Source: Acidobacteriota bacterium (GTDB lineage Bacteria > Acidobacteriota > Terriglobia > Terriglobales > Acidobacteriaceae). Taken from it: a stretch of DNA of 8,450 bases. The position numbers and the translations under genes were made by a program. The notes beneath the pieces were generated by a model. It saw only the letters and a list, made by a program, of their open reading frames with translations, was not told the origin of the DNA and searched no databases. This document shows, piece by piece, positions 6,618 through 8,450 of the stretch (the stretch's first letter is position 1; each line of letters starts with the position of its first letter). The stretch covers positions 1 through 8,450 of the forward strand of contig JAJYSL010000185.1 in assembly GCA_021793595.1 (NCBI GenBank), in the 5' to 3' direction.

Positions 6618-8204
6618 CTACTTCCTGCTCCCTCTTCTCGGATTTTTTTCGTCTTGCTTCACTCGAGCCTGGCTGGTCGTCAGCATAGATCGCGCGCTTT
6701 CGTCCGCTGGATGGGATTGGAGATATCGCTGCAACGGCGGGATGGCTTGTTCATATTCTCCATCGAGAAATGCCGCACGTCCCCAGTTCAAGTCCAACCC
6801 TTCTAAACCGGGGGCCCATTTTGCCGTGTCCTGAAAATATCTGGTGGCCTGCGTGTAATCCTTATCGATCGCCGAAATTACGCCCAGGTTGTTGTAGCTG
6901 TCCGCGATGACCGGGGCAAGCTTCGCCTCGACCGCTTTCGCCTTCTGCAACTGCTGCGCATCCATCACGGCAGGCCGCCTCATGTTGTTGCTCGGGAACT
7001 GCGCGGGAGCCTCTCCGTGCGCAGGCCCAGCGGTCTTACCTTGTTTCGCCTGGTCCATCTGCTGCAGCAATCCGTTTGATATTTGTATCTGCTGCCTGGC
7101 TTGCTCAACATTTCCGGACTGCATCAAGACTCGTGCCAGCAAATAGTGGGCGCGTTGTACTTGGTAGTTGTTTCGCGACAGATCTCGTGTCAACTCGATA
7201 GACCGCCGCAGCGCCGCCTCCGCCTTTGTCGGTTGATTCATCTCCATATACAACTGGCCCAGTGTCAAATCGATATCCGGATCTTGCGGAGCAAGCGCAC
7301 TCGCGCGAAGCAACTCCGTTTCCGCCTCCGAAAAATTATGTTGCTTCATCGCGATATAGCCTAGCTGCGAATGACTCAATATGTCGTTGGGTGAAATTTC
7401 CAGCTCTTTGCGGAACTCAGCGGCCGCCTTAGGAAAATTCATCTCTCCCATGTTCTGCAAATAGGCTGCTCCCAGCGAATAATGCGCACCGGGTAGTTTG
7501 TCATTCTCGGCAATCGCTTTCTTGAATTCCTCCTCGGCCTTCTCCGAGTAGTCCGTTTCCGCGTACTGCAGGCCAATGTCCATGTGAAGCTGGGCGGTAT
7601 CGCCAAATCCCTTCTGCATTTCATGAAAAATGGTCGCAGCCTGCGCTTCTTCCTTCAGCGTCAGATCTGCCCGTGCCAGTGCAAGCCCGTCAGCATAATT
7701 GGGGTCGAGCGCCACAGCAACTTCCATCTGCTTCTGCGCTTGTAGATCCTGTTTCTTCAGCAACAAAACGCGTCCCAGCGCTAGGTGGGCTGATGCGTTG
7801 CGTGGGGCCCTCACAACAGCCTCCTGCGCCAGCTGCGTGGCCTTCTCCAGATCGCCTGCGGCAATCGCCTCCTGCACGTAGTCCAGGCGCATCTCCACGT
7901 CACCTGGATCGAGCAGCAGTCCCTCATCAAATAACGAAGTCGCTTCGCCGTAGTCGCCGACATTCGCAAAGTTCTGTGCCAGCAGGTTCAAGGCATGCAC
8001 GATAAAGAGCTTGGAATATGCGGCTGCTCGCGGCATATCCCCTTGCGACTCTGCTTGCTGGGCCGCGTCGTAGTCGTGTTTTAAATCCGATCCGGAGAAG
8101 CGGTTCCTCTGGAACGCACCGGTGGGAACAACAATCAATGCTGCGAGCAGAAGTACCGTAAGCGGCCAATCATGTGGATGTCGGATTCTCAGCGGAAGCT
8201 TCAT
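6618..8204 (-). CDS. Membrane-anchored or exported tetratricopeptide repeat protein
   Basis: This 528-residue protein has a basic N-terminus (K2, R6, R8) and one hydrophobic segment (about 14-30), which is either an uncleaved anchor or a signal peptide, so the rest should lie in the periplasm. About ten TPR units fill the remainder: roughly 70-380 in a near-continuous array, one with a short insert (about 250-256), then 434-500. The two blocks are separated by a Gln/Pro/Ala-rich, probably flexible linker (about 383-425). It ends in a basic tail (K-N-P-R-R-G-S-R-K). TPR arrays bind other proteins or peptides; no enzyme domain is present. It lies between a probable outer-membrane receptor and an FG-GAP protein, which suggests a scaffold or partner for one of them. 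The start was chosen because the basic and hydrophobic leader follows it directly; no good Shine-Dalgarno is seen. Confidence 0.88.
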   Translation of the reverse strand: MKLPLRIRHPHDWPLTVLLLAALIVVPTGAFQRNRFSGSDLKHDYDAAQQAESQGDMPRAAAYSKLFIVHALNLLAQNFANVGDYGEATSLFDEGLLLDPGDVEMRLDYVQEAIAAGDLEKATQLAQEAVVRAPRNASAHLALGRVLLLKKQDLQAQKQMEVAVALDPNYADGLALARADLTLKEEAQAATIFHEMQKGFGDTAQLHMDIGLQYAETDYSEKAEEEFKKAIAENDKLPGAHYSLGAAYLQNMGEMNFPKAAAEFRKELEISPNDILSHSQLGYIAMKQHNFSEAETELLRASALAPQDPDIDLTLGQLYMEMNQPTKAEAALRRSIELTRDLSRNNYQVQRAHYLLARVLMQSGNVEQARQQIQISNGLLQQMDQAKQGKTAGPAHGEAPAQFPSNNMRRPAVMDAQQLQKAKAVEAKLAPVIADSYNNLGVISAIDKDYTQATRYFQDTAKWAPGLEGLDLNWGRAAFLDGEYEQAIPPLQRYLQSHPADESARSMLTTSQARVKQDEKNPRRGSRK

Positions 8205-8327
8205 GCAGGGACTGAATTCGGCAGTTCCGAGGAATCAACAAATATTCTCGGGTGTTAGATCGTGAGGTAAGTATAAATCGTGCCTTGGAGAATAGGCTCC
8301 TCCTTCCGAAACGACGAGCAGCAGCTT
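8205..8327. other. Intergenic region upstream of the TPR gene
   Basis: This is the gap between the receptor terminator and the TPR gene. It should carry the TPR promoter if that gene is not transcribed by readthrough. On the minus strand a TATACT at 8275-8270 resembles a -10 box about 65 bp before the start, but the bases 17 bp upstream (AGCCTA) are not a -35 box. A small inverted repeat (GGAG at 8287-8290 and CTCC at 8297-8300) lies just upstream of it. No small gene is evident. Confidence 0.4.
8270..8275 (-). promoter_or_regulatory. Possible -10 element of a TPR gene promoter
   Basis: TATACT on the minus strand matches the sigma-70 -10 consensus in five of six positions. It lacks a matching -35 box at normal spacing, so the call is weak. 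Confidence 0.2.
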
Positions 8328-8360
8328 AAAAAAGCTGGGGCATCTCTTACGAGATGCCCC
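8328..8360 (-). terminator. Intrinsic terminator of the receptor gene
   Basis: A perfect 10-bp stem, GGGGCATCTC with GAGATGCCCC (8337-8360), is followed on the minus strand by AGC and six T (8333-8328). In that orientation the loop is GUAA, a stable GNRA tetraloop closed by C-G, whereas the plus-strand loop would be UUAC. The stem lies 20 bp past the receptor stop codon. Orientation and position both show that it ends the minus-strand transcript entering from the right edge, before the TPR gene. A second small hairpin (CAGCTT with AAGCTG, 8322-8337) overlaps the T-run. Confidence 0.88.
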
Positions 8361-8380
8361 AAGGTTCTGCGGAGGTTGGG

Positions 8381-8450
8381 TTAGAAGTTATATTTTAGAT
8401 TCAGCTCGATGATCCTCTGTGTCGGTGCTCCGGATTTTTGATCCAGAACG
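8381..8450 (-). CDS. C-terminal end of an outer-membrane beta-barrel protein, probably a TonB-dependent receptor (partial)
   Basis: Only the last 22 complete codons are in the window; the gene continues past base 8450. The reading frame ends in I-I-E-L-N-L-K-Y-N-F and then TAA. Hydrophobic residues alternate back from a terminal Phe (F, Y, L, L, I at -1, -3, -5, -7, -9), which is the signal used by the BAM complex to insert outer-membrane barrels. The pattern, with Q-R-I-I before it, resembles the ends of the large Oar-like TonB-dependent receptors common in Acidobacteriota. The terminator that follows confirms that a gene ends here. The exact receptor type cannot be told from so short a tail; another barrel protein is possible. 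Confidence 0.65.
   Translation of the reverse strand, partial: VLDQKSGAPTQRIIELNLKYNF

Overview
The window looks like a piece of an Acidobacteriota chromosome, probably class Terriglobia. This is an inference from protein style, not from a marker gene. The clues are moderate-to-high GC, secreted glycoside hydrolases with short signal peptides ending in A-Q, a large VCBS/FG-GAP (CRTAC1-type) protein, a long TPR protein, and the tail of an outer-membrane receptor of the kind abundant in that phylum.

Layout. Positions 1-181 are mostly non-coding and lead into a plus-strand gene pair. The first is a secreted family 3 glycoside hydrolase (182-2401). After 28 bp comes a secreted family 31 glycoside hydrolase (2430-4829) with its own strong ribosome binding site. 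The pair probably forms an operon that trims plant-type oligosaccharides. The motif W-L-D-S-S-E-P-E in the GH31 enzyme, together with a GH3 exo-beta-glycosidase, is compatible with removal of alpha-xylosyl and beta-linked sugars from xyloglucan fragments, but substrate cannot be read from sequence alone.

The rest lies on the minus strand and converges on the GH pair with only 45 bp between stop codons. Reading in the direction of transcription (right to left), there is the 3' end of an outer-membrane beta-barrel gene, probably a TonB-dependent receptor (8381-8450, cut by the window edge). A clear intrinsic terminator with a GNRA tetraloop follows (8328-8360). Next is a membrane-anchored or secreted TPR protein (8204-6618), then a seven-motif FG-GAP protein with a C-terminal ASPIC/UnbV domain (6563-4875). 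The TPR and FG-GAP genes are in the same reading frame, separated by one TAG and 18 open codons.

How the parts may work together: the receptor, TPR and FG-GAP proteins are all predicted to act in or beyond the cell envelope and may form a substrate-capture and import unit serving the neighbouring secreted enzymes. That link is inference from proximity. No RNA gene, mobile element, CRISPR array or phage gene was seen. The individual genes belong to known families; the least understood part is the receptor/TPR/FG-GAP set.
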